A program made the position numbers and the translations under genes. From assembly GCA_963662175.1 (NCBI GenBank), contig OY759222.1:15200222-15264221 (forward strand): DNA of 64,000 bases, given 5' to 3'. Origin of the DNA: Aradus depressus (lineage: Eukaryota; Arthropoda; Insecta; Hemiptera; Aradidae). A model generated the notes under the pieces. The model saw only the letters and a list, made by a program, of their open reading frames with translations, had not been told where the DNA came from and searched no databases. Shown one piece after another: positions 1-15,600 of the stretch; position 1 is the first letter of the stretch, and each line of letters begins with the position of its first letter.

Positions 1-555
1 TTAAGAAGAAAACCAACCTAATTTAAACCAACCTCAAGCCCGACAACTGCCTCCTACTTAACAAATCCATTCTCCGGCCACTCTTAACCTACGGGTGTGA
101 AGTTTGGGGCTCTGCTTCTCCAACTAAACGAAAAAGAATCCAGATGTTCCAAAACAAAATCTTAAGAATAGCTGTGAACTCTCCGTGGTTTGTTAGAAAC
201 TCTAAGCTTCACCACGACCTGGACCTCCCTTCTGTAGATGAGTTCATGCACTCCAAATTTCGCAGATACTACGACAGGCTAACCAATGTTCCAGGTGCCA
301 CTATGTACAACATCGCACAACCCACCACTACCAGACGCCTCAAACCCAGACTCCTCCAAGACACATTACTCTAATAACTTTTCCCGTTATTATTCAAATC
401 TCATGTTAATTATTTCATAGTATTAGTTAAGAGTAACTCAGTTTTGTGAAGATCCCTAATCATGTGTATATCTCATGTTACCCGCACCATGTATAACATA
501 TTTCTTGTTGATCTGGTGAAATAAAGAATAAAGAAAGAAAGAAGGAAAAAAAAAA
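1..555 (+). pseudogene. Jockey-type LINE, 3-prime end of reverse transcriptase ORF and UTR
   Basis: A plus-strand frame entering from the left edge reads ILRPLLTYGCEVWGSASP, then RIQMFQNKILRIAVNSPW and HHDLDLPSVDEF, ending at a stop near 375. This is the typical C-terminal tail of insect jockey-clade reverse transcriptases (known pattern: TYG..WG..., FQNK.LR, LH.DL..P). About 170 bases of UTR follow, with AATAAAG and an A-rich end near 555. It is 5-prime cut by the window edge. Confidence 0.8.
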
Positions 556-776
556 TTAATGGGAGAAATGATGCTGTAATAATATATTATATTAGGCTTC
601 CTAAACAATCGAAAAGTTTAACAAAATTTAAATTATGTTAAATTCTGTAGACTTTTATAATTTTCATGATGGGTTATAGATTTTGAAATAAACTGTACTC
701 ATACTGACGCTGATACGCTACAGTAGAATAATACAGAGAACAGGGTAATTCTCTTTCATGTGCTAGAGGTTCTTAC

Positions 777-984
777 TTTGATGATGGTATCGTTGCGAAG
801 TGCGTTGATGTAGCGACAGGAGAGTGACTGGAACGTACAATTGTGGTAGACAGGACAATGGCGAGAGGACCAGTCCATCTCCTGGTTGACAATGGCCAGG
901 TGAAGTCCCGTTGGGTCGCGACCAATTGCCAGACAGAAAAGGATCACTTGCATCACCGGAAGTGCAAAGATGAACAACATTACC
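777..984 (-). CDS. ABCH-like gene, exon I (TM1 and first external loop)
   Basis: Acceptor tttttttcag, donor gtaaga. It encodes residues 392-460: hydrophobic [20 protein letters not shown] (TM1), then [15 protein letters not shown] and a Cys-containing loop with two N-x-T sequons. The donor after Lys460 shows that further exons lie left of the window. Confidence 0.92.
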
Positions 985-3601
985 CTGAAAAAAAAAATGT
1001 CGATAAATCACCAGCAATGTAGTTCCACAGCATGAATTGATCAACTAAGTTTCCGCGCTCTCTCTAAAACCAAACGATGAACTTAGTTGAAATTCTATAG
1101 GTTTCGTATTCATCTCAATCCTCATATTACACTTTCCCAGTACGAATTAATCAACTAAATTTTCTCCCTCCGTATCGCCTTAAACTTAATATTTGACTTA
1201 CATATGGACATTTGAATCCTCATTCTAAATTTTGTGTAAGTACATATTTTTTATAATATATTTTTTTTATATTATTACACCGTTCGAAATGACGTTACGG
1301 GAGATGTAAATTCAATCTAAGTAACATGTTCTTAGCGCTAACAATTCAGTTTAGAAGATATTTCAATTGTTCAACTTGTTTGTAGTTCACAAACAGATTT
1401 ATGGAGGGCACTGGTAGCCTACTGAGCTTAAGATCGCGGGTTCGAAACCCGGCTGAGGCCCTTAGGTTTTCCATCTAGTTTCATTTATTCAAAATGGCGT
1501 GACAACCCACTAGTGAGTCAAGGCCTCCTCCAACAGTGTCCGCAGGTTATCTACAAAACAGTGCAGCTACTCCCCAGTGTCGGACTCCAAGCAGGCTCCT
1601 CGCATCATTCACCACGTCATCCTGCCACGTCAGCTTGTTCCGTAAAGCCGGTCCGACATCGTCTTCCTCGGGATCTCATGTTCGCTCATCCTGGCAACAT
1701 GTCCGGCCCCACCTGAGTCTTGCCAGCCTGATGACCTTTACAACGTCTGGCTCCTGAGTGAGGGAATAGACTTCTTGGTTCGTGCGTCGTCTCCAGGCTT
1801 CTCCATCGCGTATTGGGCCATATATTCGGCGGTGAACCTTTCTTTCGACTAGAGTTGTTGTTCATCTGACTTGGAGATAGTCCAAGCCTCGGACCCGTAT
1901 GTTCTGATCAACGTTTTGTAAAGCCTGAGCTTTATCATCTAAAAAGTGAAAGAACCTTGAGCACGCCGTCCTTCGGATGACGTTAAGCAATGGTCCCGAA
2001 CCTGTACGATATCAGACACTCGTTAAAGACTTCTATCCTAGGTGAATAAAAATTCAGGATAAGCTAAATTTAGAACTCCCATTGTAGATTAGCACCCATG
2101 TTCACCAGAGAGATGAAAGAGCGCTCTGGTAGTAGGCGATATGATCTCCTACTTAAAAGTGAGCCACAATAACTAACTAATATCGATCTTTGTGGAGTTA
2201 TGACCAGTTTGGTAATTTCCAATGCCATCTTTTTCAACCAATTTTCTCTACCTCCCGACGAATTGACTCGTTATTACTATTATACAAGACTTGTATATTA
2301 TTTAGTAATATCAATATTTCATTAATCCCTCGGCTACGTAAAGGAGATGTTTTTTATATTGTAAAATACTCACCCAACATTTCGCCACATCCGTAAGAAG
2401 TTCTTCTGAAGTAAAGCCTTAGTTTTGCCTTTCGTTGTCAAATTACAACATTCCGTGCAGTCATCACATTGAACACTGGGAGATTTTGAGCCTTGTGCCA
2501 CACCGTTCATTTTCTGTAAAAATTCATGTAAAAATAAATTTGAATAAATAATATAAAATATATTACTTATGAATATACCTAAATAATGTCCTAGTAACAT
2601 TGAGCTAAAAGCGAGGAATCAAAAACTCCACTGAAGAGAATGTTTCATGACCTTTTCAAAAAATATATAATTTAATTGAAATGGAGTTTTCCCCAGAACG
2701 AATTAATCGATTAAGTTTTTGCTCCCCCTAAAAAACCAATCGATTTTAGATTAAAAATCAATAGTTGACTTACATGGGGGCTTTTGAAACATACTGAATT
2801 TTGTGCTGATATGTTCATTACATCTGCAGTCATTAGGATTTTTGAGTCAAGCATTTCTCCTCTGATCCCCCTTCACTTGGGCCAATTTCGTGGAAAATAA
2901 CACGTACCATTTTTAAGGGGATGTGAATTTACAAATTAAATTTTGTATTAATACACTCATTACAACGAAAATTATTAGAGTTGTTATGCGGAGTCTTCCC
3001 CCAAAATCTTTCTACCCTTTGGCCGATTTGTCTGAAAAACCACAGATGTCATCCTTTCATTCTTATCTGGTTATCTAGGGTAGGTTTTATGACTCATGCC
3101 CGGGCTTTAACTACGAGGTCATATCGCCTACTACCAGAGCATGTATTCGTCACTCTGGTGGACATGAGCCCGACTCTACTATAGGAGTCCTAAATTTAGC
3201 CTACCCTAAATTTTTATTCACCTAGGGCAGAGGTATATACCGAGTACCTGACATCGTACAGGCTCGGAACCATCGCTTAACGTCCCATCCGAAGGACGGC
3301 GTGTTTAAGTTTATTTTACCTCCGAGATAAAATAAACTAAGGGCCTCGGTCGGGTTTCGAACCAACGTTCTTGAGCTCAGAAAGCAAGCATGCATACCAC
3401 TCCTCTGTCATTTCCAATTATACATTATTCAGACTTAGTTCTTATCCAGAAGTTCACTTTGTTAAGCCTAAGGAAATTTTATTATTCAGTTTGATTATTT
3501 AAAAATTAAAATTTTGGAACACCGAATGTCTGCATTCAACCACATAATAATCCCAAAATTTCAAAAATTCAAAGCTTATCACAAAAAGCCCAGAATTTTT
3601 C

Positions 3602-3637
<36 letters not shown>

Positions 3638-6600
3638 CAAATGATACAAATTGTTTGAGAAATTAAGAAGTAATTGGTAAACCAAAAATATAAAATTTAT
3701 AAGTCAAATTTCTAAGTCTATAAGAATGTAATTTAGAGACAAAGAGCCTATTAGTATAATGAAGGCTAAAAAAATTTATATTCTCCAACTGATGTTTATT
3801 ACCATCGACAGCCTTGAAGAGAACAAAATCTATTAAGGAAAATTATTATTCACGGTACCATTAATAATTTTAATAAGAGGGTGTTTTGTTGTGCCTTTTC
3901 TCATGTGTACAAAGAATAATATATATGTTACAGAAAACGTAAAGCTATTGTTGCATCAACGGGGAATTAAAGAGGATTGGTACTTTGCATTGGAGACTAA
4001 TGATTGTGTATTGTGGCGCTGTTCTAAAACAAATTAATTGTTCCAAAATTTGAAGCATATTTTGATGTCAGATTCAAAATGAAAACCATTATATTTATAA
4101 CTGCAGAAGCTGTAATTGTAGTATAAAAAAATATAATAAATATTAAAAACAAATCCTTCCTCTTAAAGTAAATTATATTATTTTTAATATTAATTTTCTA
4201 AATTACTAATTGATGGGGTTAGAATCAAAATTGTCTTTAAGTGCATAATGATAGTTCTGTTCAGCAAAAAAAAGTTGTACAAGTGAAATCCTAGCCAGTG
4301 CTGAGATTTAGTGGCAAATCACTTATTCCATTTTGGCGACATGAACAAGTAACTTAAACAAATCAATAGTGACTTTGAAATTAAGATTTTTATTCAAACT
4401 TATGGTTCGCTAACAGCAACTTTCACCATATATGCAGAAGACAAAATATTACCAGTTTCAATAAATTATATATTTTTTTAATCAGTTAAGAACTTAATGC
4501 ACAGTTTCTTCAAAGTTTTAAAAATGTCACTTAGACCACTTTGATTCTAACCGCGTCAATTATGAATTCTCTCAAGCCAATTATTTTATTATATATATTT
4601 TTTAATAACATACTAGAAATTTCCTAAAATGGATGTTTACATCTCTCCCTGATGATGTCACAATACGAGATTTTAAAATCCATTCAACCAGTCATTAGCT
4701 ATTATTTATAATTCTATTGTATTATTATTTTTTTTTTTTCAGCTTATGCAAATTTAGACTACCAAGACACTCTCGAATTTAGCCACGGTAATCGATATGA
4801 ACTTTGGCAAGGTCAAATCACCTTAATCAATCGAGTGATTTTTGCAAGAGAATCCGCCCCAAAAAAAATTATTTTGACATTAAAGAGCCGCATTTTTTTC
4901 CATGCAAAAATACAAAGAATAAGATTCCGCAATTGAAAAAAAAAAAAAAAAAAAAAAAAATGGGTCTGTCTTTTGAGTTTCAGAAGTGTTAATAATTCGG
5001 AAGCGCGAAAAATAAAGAGTAAATGATTCAAGGAGTGTCGTACGTTCCTTAGCTAGGGATCTATCGATACAAGTAAATACGAGTAAAGTAATGATATTTT
5101 TCTTTTGATACCAAGTAGGTATCGAATAATATTATTTGTATCGATTCAAAGTACACGTTTTAAATTTCAACAATTTAAAAAAAAATTTACATAAATTTTT
5201 CAATTCATCAAAATCGTTTACCCTTTAATTTCCTACAATTTTCTTTTATTTGTTGTTGCAATAAAATACTGAACTCAAATTACGAAGGTAATAACCTCAT
5301 GATGCGATATGATCATGCGTCTTTATTTCTTACCTTATTTACATTAAATGGTTTATCGTTTATGAAGGTGTACGTTTGTTTGATTTTGAACAGAACCATG
5401 AACGTGATTACGATTTCAGCATTTTATTCTATTTTTACATTCCATTTTGTCAATTACAAATTATAATGCCTCGTCCTACGGCGAAAGTGTGGACTTATTC
5501 GATCTCAGCGACTTGCAAAAAGGGTTTTAAAAAGTGAAATATTGTGGGAATACGAAGAGTCTCCAGGAGTTTTATATCATTAGTAAAAATAAATTGTATC
5601 TTTATTTTATAAGGCTTTTTATTATTTTCAGTATGTTTTAAATAATATAATTTTATCTTATTCTATTTGATTTATTTGTCTCTTATGCCCACTACAATAT
5701 CTCATTTATACATTTCAAATGTTATTGTTTTTTTATTATTATTATATAGGTATATATATTATACTTGGTTTAAAATTAATTATAACGAAGTATTCGATTC
5801 ATAATTCGATACTTAGTAGTATCAAACGTACTAGTCGATACCACTCGCGAGTAAAAGTATCGACACTTTGTGGTATGGATTGAATTTTATCATTTGCTCA
5901 GAAGGGAATTTCATAAGTACAGTTGGTAATACTTACATCGTAGTGTCCGTTGGTACTGTCCTGGATGAGAATTTCCTTGCTTTGGTGAAAATTGAGGCCT
6001 ACAACACCACTTTCTTCAGTGACATAGACAGGTTCCTCTTTCTTTCCCCAATGAAGTGTAGCCTACGAAAACATTCAAACTTGTACATTTCTTCGTAAAG
6101 AAGATAAGACACTTGACTATATTTCTTTATAGAAATAGTAATTCTCTGGACAAAGAACAAGGAAAACATATAATAACAAATATATATTTTTAAAAATTTA
6201 GGACTATGTCAATTTAAAATTTCATACATAAAGATCTCGTTTTAGCCCAATTATTTACGGAAAATTAATTAAAATGTAAAATAAAGCTTCTGTACGTCGA
6301 CAATTATATACAACCCAATAAGAGTTATAAACGTTATGTCAGAAATTTCGGAAGCTATCTTGGAAATATATATATTTTTTGGTCAACGAAGAATCAAAAA
6401 GAGGAGTGTACAATTCTTTACAAAAAAGCCTCTATACAACTCTAATCTTCAAGAAACAGACATTTTGAAAGAAATGTACCCTAAAACGGTACTCAGAGCC
6501 TAAACAAATTTTTCTGACCCTCATTTTTTATTTAATTTTAACTACGAAAAAATCACAAGATCGAAATTATTCATAAAATATATAGTCCTTATTTCTTACA

Positions 6601-9600
6601 AACAATATGTATTCTACTATACAATGGCATAAGCCGGAACTGGTACAGTATACGTATATATTTTTGTGAAATTAGACAATATTAAAGATTTTTGTTTTTA
6701 TTAATTTTATTAGCTTTCCACTATATCGACCAAATCCCGATCGCAGAAATGTATTTTGACATTATTATTTATTTACTTTGAAATCAGAATGATTTTATGA
6801 ATGCTTCAAAATATATTATAAATAATAACCCAAAATAAAAATTAAAAAAAATAAGACACAATTTTTTTTCTTTTAGTGAAAACTTGGTGGGGAGGGATTT
6901 TTTTTTTTTGGGGGGGGGGGGGGGGCTTGAAGGACTTAGAGGGGGTTCGAAGAGGTTTGGCCTTATAAACATTTGAGCTCAAACTCCAAGTCTCTAGCTG
7001 TAATGGAGGCCGTGATACCTACACAGGCTCAGATGAAACCTGAAGATCTTGGAAACGGCATGTATACAATGATTTTATAAATGCTTCAAAATTTAATATA
7101 TTATTTAACTTTTGAAAAGTATAATACATCATTGATTTTATTGCTTAAAATCATTATTTATAAAATATTGTATATAATAAAATAGTAACACTTCAAATAC
7201 CAAGTTCTTCTCCGGTTTTCAGATATGGTTATTAATGTATATCTCATTTGAGTTTAGACCAAAAATAGAACTAAATTTTCTAAGAGATCAAATATTTCCT
7301 TTTCCGAGGTATTTTCCGACTTATACCATTGGATACACTGTAAAATTGTGACTGTATTTTGTTTACCAGAGATATATTGTTGGTGAGATTGGCATCCTGT
7401 ACCGAGTTCTCCTGTCCCTGTTTCCTGGACAACTTCAGGAATACCTCCTCCAGAGACTGACAACTGTACATGGAGAGAAGGACCTGGGGGGATTCTTCTG
7501 CCAAGAGACGGCCACTTCGCATCAGACCAATCTGAAAAAAAACAACACAATAAGATATAGTAAGTTCCACCAAGATCTCAAAATGTCCTGTATGAAGTTC
7601 ATCAGAAGATACCTCTCAAACATGGAACCTATCCACAGGGCTGCCATCTTCAATCTGGGTCGTCCCTCACTCTAAAAGATAACCCCCCTCTACCTCAGAC
7701 TATTATATATATAATATATTTATTCTTATTTAGCGAGCCAAAAGTCACGTGAAGTAAAAATTGAATGCGCCATTGTTTAAGTCAATCATCACGAATTAAA
7801 TGGAAGTTCTCAGCTTTCACTTTTGACATTTGCGAAAAACCGAGAAAAAAAATCCATGTTTTCTTACAGTTCTCGCTGTGTATAGACTGAAATTCAATTT
7901 CTTCTGTTGGATAAGGAACAAATTCTTATTATTATTCGACCCAATAGGAAAAAAACGACAACTATCTATATCGCTCCACGCATAACTCATTTTTTAAAAT
8001 ATTATTTATATTATAAAATATTTTAATTAACATAGAAATTATAATATTGTTACTATTGTTCATAAACTTTTTGGTTGATTCAAAATTTATAAGCCTATTA
8101 CACTAAAAATAATAAATGTATCGAAATCTTTTCTCAATTGTTTTCTTATAGGAATCCAACCCCATGTGACTCTTTGAGTAGCGTTAACTTTGATACTATA
8201 TTTTTTTTCATCAAAACAGAAAAAAAAAAAAAAAAAAAACACTATGGAATAGACATTATTGAGAGTTTGTTCGGCGATCGATAGAACGCTACAGTAATTT
8301 GGACTAATTTTTGCTTAAATTGTCACGAAATTTTCTTATTTCACACTTTTATAAGCACTGACTGTTCCAGTATAAAAAAGGCGTAGTCTACAATTAATTT
8401 GCATCAATAAAAATGAAAATTATGGAATAAAATTCTATATCTAAACATCTAAATTTTTTGAAGAAAACAGAACTATCTAGGTGGGGCCGGGAGCCTTGTT
8501 CCAAAAAGCAAGGTGAATTTTATAATATATAATATTAATATTATATTAAATTATTATATAATAATATCTCCCAACCAACGGCATAATGTGCGGTTTCTAT
8601 GCAACAACCGCCATCTCCTACGGTGGGTGCAGTTGAACTTTTAGGAAATGGTGATACTCCTAATTTCTTCTTTAAAAAAAATATCAATGATAAAATAAAA
8701 TAAACTAACCGTATGAGCCTGTCGAGCTTCTTCGATGTAATGAGTCGTGATTATAACTGTTTTGTTTCCATCTTTTGTAATTTGTACGAGATGATTCCAT
8801 ATACTATAAACAACAAAAATATAATAAAAAAACTAAAGATAAGATAGATAAGCTGTTTATTGCACTAAAGAATACAAGTTTTATGGCAAAGAAGTTTTTT
8901 TTTATTTATTTTTTATAAAATATACAACAAATAAGTAATATAATAAATAAGAAGATACAAATAATAATAAAATAAATAAACATGGATTTCTATTATAGAG
9001 CTTGTGATTTATAATGGAAACAAACAGAAAGAAATGTGCAAACAATTAGAAAACAAAAATAATTCAAACTAATACGTATAAAACAAAATATTATCTTTGA
9101 AAAGGGAGAATGGTAAAATAGTAGTAGCCATAACCCAAAAATATCATATCTTATAAGCATTAAATTAAATTATCCTTAATTTCTTAAGTCTATAGTGAAA
9201 AATAAAAATTAAATGTTGAATTATTTTTACTTTATTTTTAATTTCATATACGGTGCTATACCGGTGTTCCATATACGGTGCTATACCGGTGTTCCATATA
9301 CGGTGCTATACCGGTGTTCCATATACGGTGCTATACCGGTGTTCCATATACGGTGCTATACCGGAGTTCCTGGCAACGAAAGAGGGACAAAGCAGCAAAA
9401 GATGCACACAATCTCCCTGAAGTCTGTCCTGTTCCCCTGACTCCCAATGAGTTACTTCGACCGATAGCAGCCAAAATTCATTGGGGATGGCAAAGCATGT
9501 GGGACGAAGTGGATATGAACAAGTTAAGAATGTTGAAGCGGAGTGTACAACCCTGGAAGAGTTCATCGAGAGACAACAGAAGAGAGGAGGTGGTGTTGAG

Positions 9601-12600
9601 AAGGCTCCGGATGGGCCACATGGCTACATCATGTCTAGAGAGGAGCCCCCGCAGTGTGCCGCCTGCGGCTACACCCTCACTGTCAGACATATCATAGAGC
9701 CGTGCCGTGCCTATGAGCATCTCATGGACAAGTACAACATCCCACGCAATCCGTCGGGGACAACAAGTCTGTTATAGATCAATTAATTCCCTTTCTCAAA
9801 GAATCCGGACTGTACTATAACATATAGTATGTTTATTTATCTATTTGTTATATAGTTTGTTGTATAGTGTTTACTACTTTTTTACCTTGCAGTTTTTTGC
9901 CCTTAAAAATCATCTTATCATAAAATGTAATAAAAACAAATAAAATATTTCCATGTAGTAAGTTGAAATTAGCATAAGAAATGTTCCAGAACCGTGTTTT
10001 TTCTACTACTGTTAAGAGCAAATAAGAAATAATGTTTGTATGTATTACCTTTGTCTAAGAAGCGGGTCCACACCGACTGTAGGTTCGTCGAGGATGAGAA
10101 GTTCTGGATCGTGCATCAGAGCAACGGCAAACGAAACTCGCCTTTGTTGACCACCGCTGCAACAAAAACAAAACATATACAACATAAACAAAATATTGGT
10201 ATGAAAAACCATACATGACTTCCAGGTTCCAAAATAACTTATTATGTAATATTTCAAAGGGATATCAGTAAGCCATTGAGTCAATGTGACAAACATTTTA
10301 CAATAAGAAACATTCAAATCGGTGTATTTTTGCAGAAGTTATATTATATAGGACGAAAAAAAATTGCGTATACTTAGAAGATTACTGATCCGATTGGCAC
10401 TAAAATCAATAGGCCTGGAGTTCTTACTCAAACATTTAACAGAAATAATCATACAAATCGATGCATCTTTTCTGAGAGGTATTGGAAATACTATTAAAAT
10501 TAAAACAATTAAAAAAATGCATATGTGAGAATACTAACCTGAGATTTTTAACTAATCGACTTTGACTTGGTAAATCGAGAAAATTTAAAAGGAACTGAAG
10601 TCGATCGTTGATTTCGGGAGTTTCCATGCCAAATATCCATCCGAAGTACATCATCGTTTCTTTTATTGAGAATTCACCATATAAAGCTATTTCCTGGAAT
10701 AAATAAGAATGTATATATTAAAATTTAATAATAATTATAATGGTTGGATATTTCAATAAAAATTAATGGCTAGTTTTAATACAACTATTGAAACTAAAAA
10801 AATATATATTTCAGTCTACCCGTATGTCAGAGGGTTTTATAGGTCAATTTTAGATTCATCTCATTTCATTTCCATTTTTGTTGCTTGAACTGTTTTGTTT
10901 AAGGGACTGGCTCTATTTACAGGTAGCCACCCAGTTCCAAAAGTCAGTAGTCAGATGAAATATAAATAGAAACTTATATTGAAGCCGATGGTATTTGGAC
11001 CCACGTCCTCTCGGTCGGGGCAGAGACGCTATCCATTCCACTACTGCTGTGTAAAATACCGCTAAAAACTTTAACTTTTGAAACGTGAAAATCCATTGTA
11101 ACCTTGATTTAGGATTTTCCGCCGATTACAATACATCCTTAAGCCGGGTCCACACTTATAAAAATTTGCGCCGAACCCGTGCGGCACAAATATTTTCGCC
11201 GCAAAGCAGGTAGTGTGGACGAATGCGGCGCACGAAAAGAACATAAGAATTGTTTTCACATTCAACACACACGATCCGTCGGTAGTCGGTTTTTTGACGT
11301 GTGGACACTTCCAAAAAATTCCAAATTAATTTTTTTTTATTTTTATAACCTACACCCCAAACTTTTCTCTCTATTTTATTTACATTAGTCATTTATAGTT
11401 GTATTTTACTTACATTTAAGTAGTATTGATCATGTCTGAGTTAATGAGAAAAAAGTTCTGCTTTCATTGTTTTGTGCCGTTTGCTTAAGCAAAAGAAATC
11501 AAAAAAAGGAAGACACTACTGGATGAATGATGTGTACAAACACAGAAACCATGAAGGTGGAGATCGCTAGTAGACTATTTTAAGTCTAAATGAAACTAAC
11601 GGTCATTTCAAAAATTGTTTACGTGTATCTGTAGATGATTTTGAACTATTTACTAATTGGTTGGATTTCATAACACTGGATGAGCCAAAGTGCCGATTCC
11701 TTGCCATATCCATTATAAATGTTAAATATTTTTAATTTTATAAATACTTAAATGAATATTAATTACTTTAACTTTTAATATTTATTAATTAATTAAAAGA
11801 AATACTGGAGAAAAGCAAAACAAATGATGATAACAGTGATGTAACCTTCACTCGTTTTCCACGTATGGCTGGAGCAGGGCACACAACAAAAATATTTATT
11901 GACTGTGTGGTAGTTTTGCGTCCAAAATATTTTCGCCGCACAACAAATTCAACATACACACAAATTTTTACAAGTGTGGACCCGGCTATATACTATAGGT
12001 ATAAGAAAGTAAAGACAGATAATGAATGAGTACCTGAGGCATGTATCCGACCCTTTTGCCGGGAACCCCACTACCCTTAGTTCCTGGCTTTCCTCCCAGA
12101 ACGAAGATCTCTCCATTGTTGAGTCGTCTTCTGCCCACGATACAGCTGAGGAGAGTCGTTTTACCACAGCCGCTGGCACCCAATAGACCATATCTGGAAT
12201 CAAAACAAACAAACAATATAGTCACTAGTGGATACAAAAGAACAGAGTGAGACATCACAGAAACACCAAAAAAATGTCGCTTAAAAGACAGACATCTATC
12301 GATTTTGAGATAAATCGACCAGAGGGAAGGGGGAAGATTAGAGGCGAGGCTTAACACAAGAACTCCAATACTTGCCACTTTAAAGAATGTAATGGATAAT
12401 TGTACTCTATACTTTATGAGAACAATAAAGTACGCGAAAAAACTTTATTTCGCATGATTTGATTTCTCTGGGATTCATTTTACATATAACATACGAAAAA
12501 AGGATGGTCATAAGAATTTTTGCGTAAAACAGAACGACAGATTTACTGGGGTCTGTGACGTTATCGATTGTTGCCGAATAGGATCGATAATTGACGAATG

Positions 12601-15600
12601 AACTCTGTGGCGGTCGCCACAATAAATAAAATATATTTTTTATTATTTATTGACAAAGCCTTGGGGTACCTAAATAAATGGTTTAATTTTAATGACACAA
12701 ACTGGTTATTTACACTTAGCAATATAAATTTAAAAAGCAATGTCGAATTTGATCATTTTGTTAACATAGTTGAAAATTTAAATCTGCAAAAAATAAATAG
12801 GGATGATCTTTATGGAGAAATTTCTTTATTAAACAAACTATATAATCAAATATATAGCTCTGAAGATTTTTCGGAATTGTCTACTGCAAAAACGGCAGCA
12901 AGTATTTAATAAGACTAATTTCATTTTTACTATCGATTCCCGCCACGTCAGCATTCACATAGAGAGTTTTTTCTGTGATAAATAGCAAATGGCGAGACGA
13001 AAGAAACAAAGCGTCTCTGAATCTGATAAAAAATGAATTACTTATTTTCTTTAACTTAAATATAGACTGTAAAGATGCTGTGAATCTGTTTAGCAGTGAT
13101 AATTATTTGTGAAAAGTTGCTAAAAGTAATGAAAAAAATGTTTTTAAGCAAAATAAATCTAACTTTATTTTGACACTTTATGTACTTTTTTTTTCTACCT
13201 TTAATAACCAATGTACTTTATTTGCACAAAAAAAAGGTGGCAACCCTGACGATAACCCTCGAAAGAATGAATGTATTGTCACGGAATTTTATATGTGTGC
13301 CCAAAACTCCATAAGGACGTCACCGAGTTTTCAGCAAATGGAGAATCAACTCAAAAACCCCAATAACTTCCGATTTATTGAATTTATCGACACAAAATGT
13401 AGTATCCCCCAATGTAAGTCAACCATGATTATTAAGCCCAAAAAGGGCGGACCGGTTACGGAGAAGGAGCAAAAAGTGAATTGATTAATTCATTCTGGGA
13501 AAGTTCATTGGAGGATTTTTATTTATTTTTTTATTTCGTTATTATTTTTTAATTTTAATAATTATTTTTTCAATGCCTCAATAAGCCAGGTACTTGATTA
13601 TAACCGAAGAATGGGCGGCCATGTTAATGGAGTACCTCTTACATTTGCAGACATGTTGTAATCTCTGTGTAGGGGTCGAATGGGAGGGAAAGTGAAAACT
13701 AACTGGAGCAACACTGTAACATATCTGTTGAGAAAATAACATTTAGTAAGAACAGTTACACAGTATTTATCTGTCTAATACATTCACAGTTATTATAATC
13801 ACTCCATACTAAATAATACATCTGCAAAACCAATACAAGGTTCTACTTAAAGGCTTATTATGACAATTAACGTTAATATGCTCTAATAGGTCGGTTTTAC
13901 AGGTTTTGCAAAATAACAAACGAAAAAAAAAGTTGTCGGTCTCAATCTTTGTATTAAAAGGAAGATTAAAAAAAAATAAAGAATTATTTTGAATCATTGA
14001 ACGTGAGGCTGCTAAGCTAATGTTTACTCTGTGAGCTTTGATGCCTCTCCTTGCTCCCAACAGAAGGATGCCACCTATGTATATCGTTGGGATAAAGACA
14101 CTTCCGAAAAGTTTTTTTGAAAAATAGTTACCTTAATTTTTATTAAATTGAAAAATGTCTCTACTTATTATAAACGTATCTTGTATTAATTTGTTTATAC
14201 ACTCATATATTTTTAAGTATTTATTTGTTCAGTTTTTATTAATTTAATTTTACTTTTTTTAAAATAGTTTTGTTATTACTACTAATCATAGGTGTGTTAG
14301 ACTCAAGTAGTTATAAATCTATATCTTAATGTATAAATTACTTTGACGTATCCTATTACCATGTATTGGTCTAACGGAAATAAATTTATTATTATTATTA
14401 TTATTAAAAAGTACTGATTTAATTGTGAATTTATATTTAGAGTTCGAAACCCGACAGAGGCTCTTAGAATTTTTATCCGGGAAATTAAAAAACTTTCAGA
14501 ACGCCGTCCTTCGGATGGGACGAGCCTGTACGATGTCAGCTGCTCGTTAAAGACCCCAACCCTTGGGCAGCCAAAATTTAGGACTCCCACAGAGTCGGGC
14601 TCATATCCACAAAGCGCTCTGGTAATAGGCGATATGACCTTGTAGCATGAATCCATAATAACTAATTTAATATGATATAAAACGCGAAGAAGAATATCAA
14701 CATGAGAATCATGGTTACCTGTCATAGTAGAAGGACATTGGTATTTTTATAGGACATAACAATACTGTTACGATGTTTGCTTATAAAATAGTTGTGATTC
14801 ACATGCACTATTCTGAAATCATCATTCCAGCAATGGCGTAATTTTGACAAGACCCAATGATTTCCAAAATTAATTTTTATCAATTATTATCTACTTCTTT
14901 CACAGATATCCTCCTAGAAGCTCTATCGCAAGATACATTGGGACAAGAAAAAAGGACGTGGAAGTGTCCCGTCATATTATGTAATAATTCACAAATTAAA
15001 GTAATAAATTCTTATAACTGCAAGGGAGCAACCCTATTAGCTCGAATTACAAAGTAAATTTCGAAAGAATAATATTCAAAGAGAAAAATAAATTGTAAAA
15101 ATCACAAATATAAGAAATAAAAAAAAAAAATATATGGCTAGTTTAAAATTAAATTTTGGTAACATGAATTATAAGGAGATAATTTTGAAAATAAAACTTA
15201 GTCCTATTTCTAATTTAAATATTGAGAAAATCAAATTTAAAAAAGATAATATAAAACAAGATCCCGGCTTACATCAAATTATAAGAATATCAGAATAACA
15301 AAAATAGGTTTTAAAAATATATAAATAAGCAAAAACAATTAACACCAATCTACTGTCTTGTCTTAAATTCAAAGTAGATGGAGCACTATTAAATTGCGTT
15401 AAATGCGTCCCAAAAGTTGAAAAAATAAAAAATTACAAGAAATTTAAAGAGAAAAGTTTATCTAAATGCAACCAAGTGGTTTATTCAGTAGTTACAAGGG
15501 CATTTTTCAATTGGAGATTAAAATGGATTTATGATTATGTAATGTGTTTTTAAATATTAAAAAAATAATAAAAAAAATAAATTAAATTAATCAGTTAACT

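Noticed and set aside
4813..5031. Short frames at polyA/polyT stretches (also 50224-50406)
   Set aside because: The homopolymer gives Phe or Lys runs; no flanking coding signal.
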